Source: Candidatus Woesearchaeota archaeon
GTDB lineage: Archaea; Nanobdellota; Nanobdellia; Woesearchaeales; UBA525
DNA: 12,295 nt
Assembly (NCBI GenBank): GCA_023252315.1
Contig: JAJPEB010000025.1
Coordinates: forward strand, 1-12,295
Direction of reading: 5' to 3'
Shown here: positions 11,500 to 12,295 of the stretch, piece by piece
Numbering within the stretch: position 1 is the first letter of the stretch
How the letters are laid out: each line of letters starts with the position of its first letter
Program-made: the position numbers and the translations under genes
Notes under the pieces: model-generated
The model's database searches: none
Told to the model about the DNA's origin: nothing
Seen by the model: only the letters and a program-made list of their open reading frames with translations

Positions 11500-12295
11500 A
11501 TGCTCCGCAGCCTCGAGGCGATAGCCGCAGAAGGAGATTTCGACAGGCGGCGTTACGGCGACAAATCCGCGCTTCTCGCGCAGCTCATAGTGGATATCGA
11601 GGAGCAGGGATTCCGCTGCGTGAAGCCCTCCGGCTATACCGCAGATACCGAAGGCGCGAGCGAATCGGAGCTGCGCATCGCATACGAGGACCTCACGGGA
11701 AGAATAGAAACATCCATCGACGGGAAGCGCGTCGGGGCGCTCTTCTGTCGCAGCTCGGGACATGAGGAGCTCTCAGGCGCGAACGAGAGCATCCCCGTGC
11801 TCTACGACGAGCGCGATCCGGAGGGAAGCTGGGCACGTTTCAAGGATGCCTATGGGCGCGTGCGCGGGAGCGATGGCAAGCCAGTGCTGCTGCAGAACCT
11901 CGTGGGAGATCTCAGCCGGAAGGAGCGCTTTGCGGTAAGGAAGGTGCACGAGTACGCATGGCCCGGGCTCCCAGGCGGAACAGAAATGATAGGTGTCAGG
12001 ACTACGAATGCTCCTTCGTTCGTCACGCAGACGAATGCGGCGATTATCGAGGCTGCGGCGAATGCCGGGCTCCCTTTGCCGCAGTGGCCAAAAGATGAGG
12101 AGGAAGGAGAGCCGCACGAGCTCACGCTGCACATGTACGTAGAGGGCGGTCCTCACCTGGGCATCGTATCGGCGAACAGCGTCTGGGCTCTCGAGCACCA
12201 CGACCCCCTGGGAAGCCTCTTCTTCAGCATGGCGAATTCCTTCGCAGATGAAGGCCATAGCCTGGATGCGCAAGGAAACATCGTCAATCTGGCAG
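11500..12295 (+). CDS. Unknown protein, cut by the window end (at least 265 residues)
   Basis: The frame is open from ATG at 11500 to the last base, 265 codons without a stop, so the C-terminus lies outside the window. I recognise no family. The sequence looks soluble and mixed alpha/beta, with helices at 1-10 and 21-37, an acidic stretch at 199-205 (DEEEGEP), and phrases such as VLLQNLVGDLSRKERFAVRK (129-148) and HMYVEGGPHLGIV (211-223). No signal peptide or membrane helix is visible. Codon use differs sharply from the suf genes: GGA, GAA, GCA, ATA and AGG are common, with many A- or T-ending codons, which suggests another origin or weak selection. A weak TATA-like element at 11471-11478 and lack of a ribosome site fit a leaderless start. 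Minus-strand readings here are shorter and less protein-like. Confidence 0.75.
   Translation, partial: MLRSLEAIAAEGDFDRRRYGDKSALLAQLIVDIEEQGFRCVKPSGYTADTEGASESELRIAYEDLTGRIETSIDGKRVGALFCRSSGHEELSGANESIPVLYDERDPEGSWARFKDAYGRVRGSDGKPVLLQNLVGDLSRKERFAVRKVHEYAWPGLPGGTEMIGVRTTNAPSFVTQTNAAIIEAAANAGLPLPQWPKDEEEGEPHELTLHMYVEGGPHLGIVSANSVWALEHHDPLGSLFFSMANSFADEGHSLDAQGNIVNLA

Noticed and set aside
11470..12273. Two minus-strand frames (97 and 166 codons) opposite the partial gene
   Set aside because: They are split by stops and have no promoter or ribosome site at their starts, whereas the plus strand stays open for the whole 796 bases with balanced protein composition.
1..12295. tRNA, rRNA, CRISPR array or insertion sequence
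   Set aside because: Reading by eye I found no cloverleaf with a GGTTCGAATCC-type arm, no regular spaced repeats beyond the short ones listed, and no transposase motifs. A covariance-model scan would settle the RNA genes.

Overview
The window looks like a high-GC archaeal chromosome segment. Most genes start about 24-29 bases downstream of an AT-rich TATA-like box standing alone in GC-rich DNA. Several of these starts have no Shine-Dalgarno sequence, which fits leaderless archaeal transcripts, whereas genes inside operons have clear GGTGA or GGAGG sites. The gene content also fits an archaeon: a stand-alone VKOR, an XRE-type regulator of the archaeal kind with C-terminal cysteines, an Mrp/NBP35 ATPase, an HPF-like protein and a lipoprotein with repeated Ig-like motifs. 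The lipoprotein style vaguely recalls DPANN lineages such as Micrarchaeota or Diapherotrites, but I cannot fix the taxon from sequence alone.

Layout. Bases 52-3426 hold mostly plus-strand single genes: VKOR, a DUF2203 protein, endonuclease III (nth), a small two-cysteine membrane protein and an Mrp-like P-loop ATPase. One small HPF-like gene on the minus strand is divergent from nth and overlaps the 3' end of the DUF2203 gene. Bases 9719-3528 (minus strand) form one long iron-sulfur assembly operon: XRE regulator, 89-residue acidic protein, sufB, a 187-bp gap with hairpins, sufD, sufS, sufU, sufC and a HAD-family phosphatase. The sufD-S-U-C junctions all overlap by 4 bp (ATGA), and the HAD gene begins on the base after the sufC stop. 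Upstream of the operon are a small winged-helix regulator (minus) and a 54-residue ORF (plus) that share one TATA-like element. Bases 10380-11360 (minus) encode a secreted lipoprotein. From 11500 to the window end a plus-strand gene of unknown family runs off the edge with clearly different codon use.

How the genes work together. SufS would supply persulfide sulfur, SufU would accept it, and SufB-SufC-SufD would build the cluster. The leading regulator has an HTH domain plus three C-terminal cysteines. A tandem ATGGTTAA repeat overlaps its own start codon, so it is a good candidate for an Fe-S- or redox-sensing autorepressor of the operon. The acidic protein and the HAD phosphatase are the two least expected members of the operon. 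Nth in this window is a likely Fe-S client, while VKOR could oxidise the cysteines of the six-cysteine lipoprotein.
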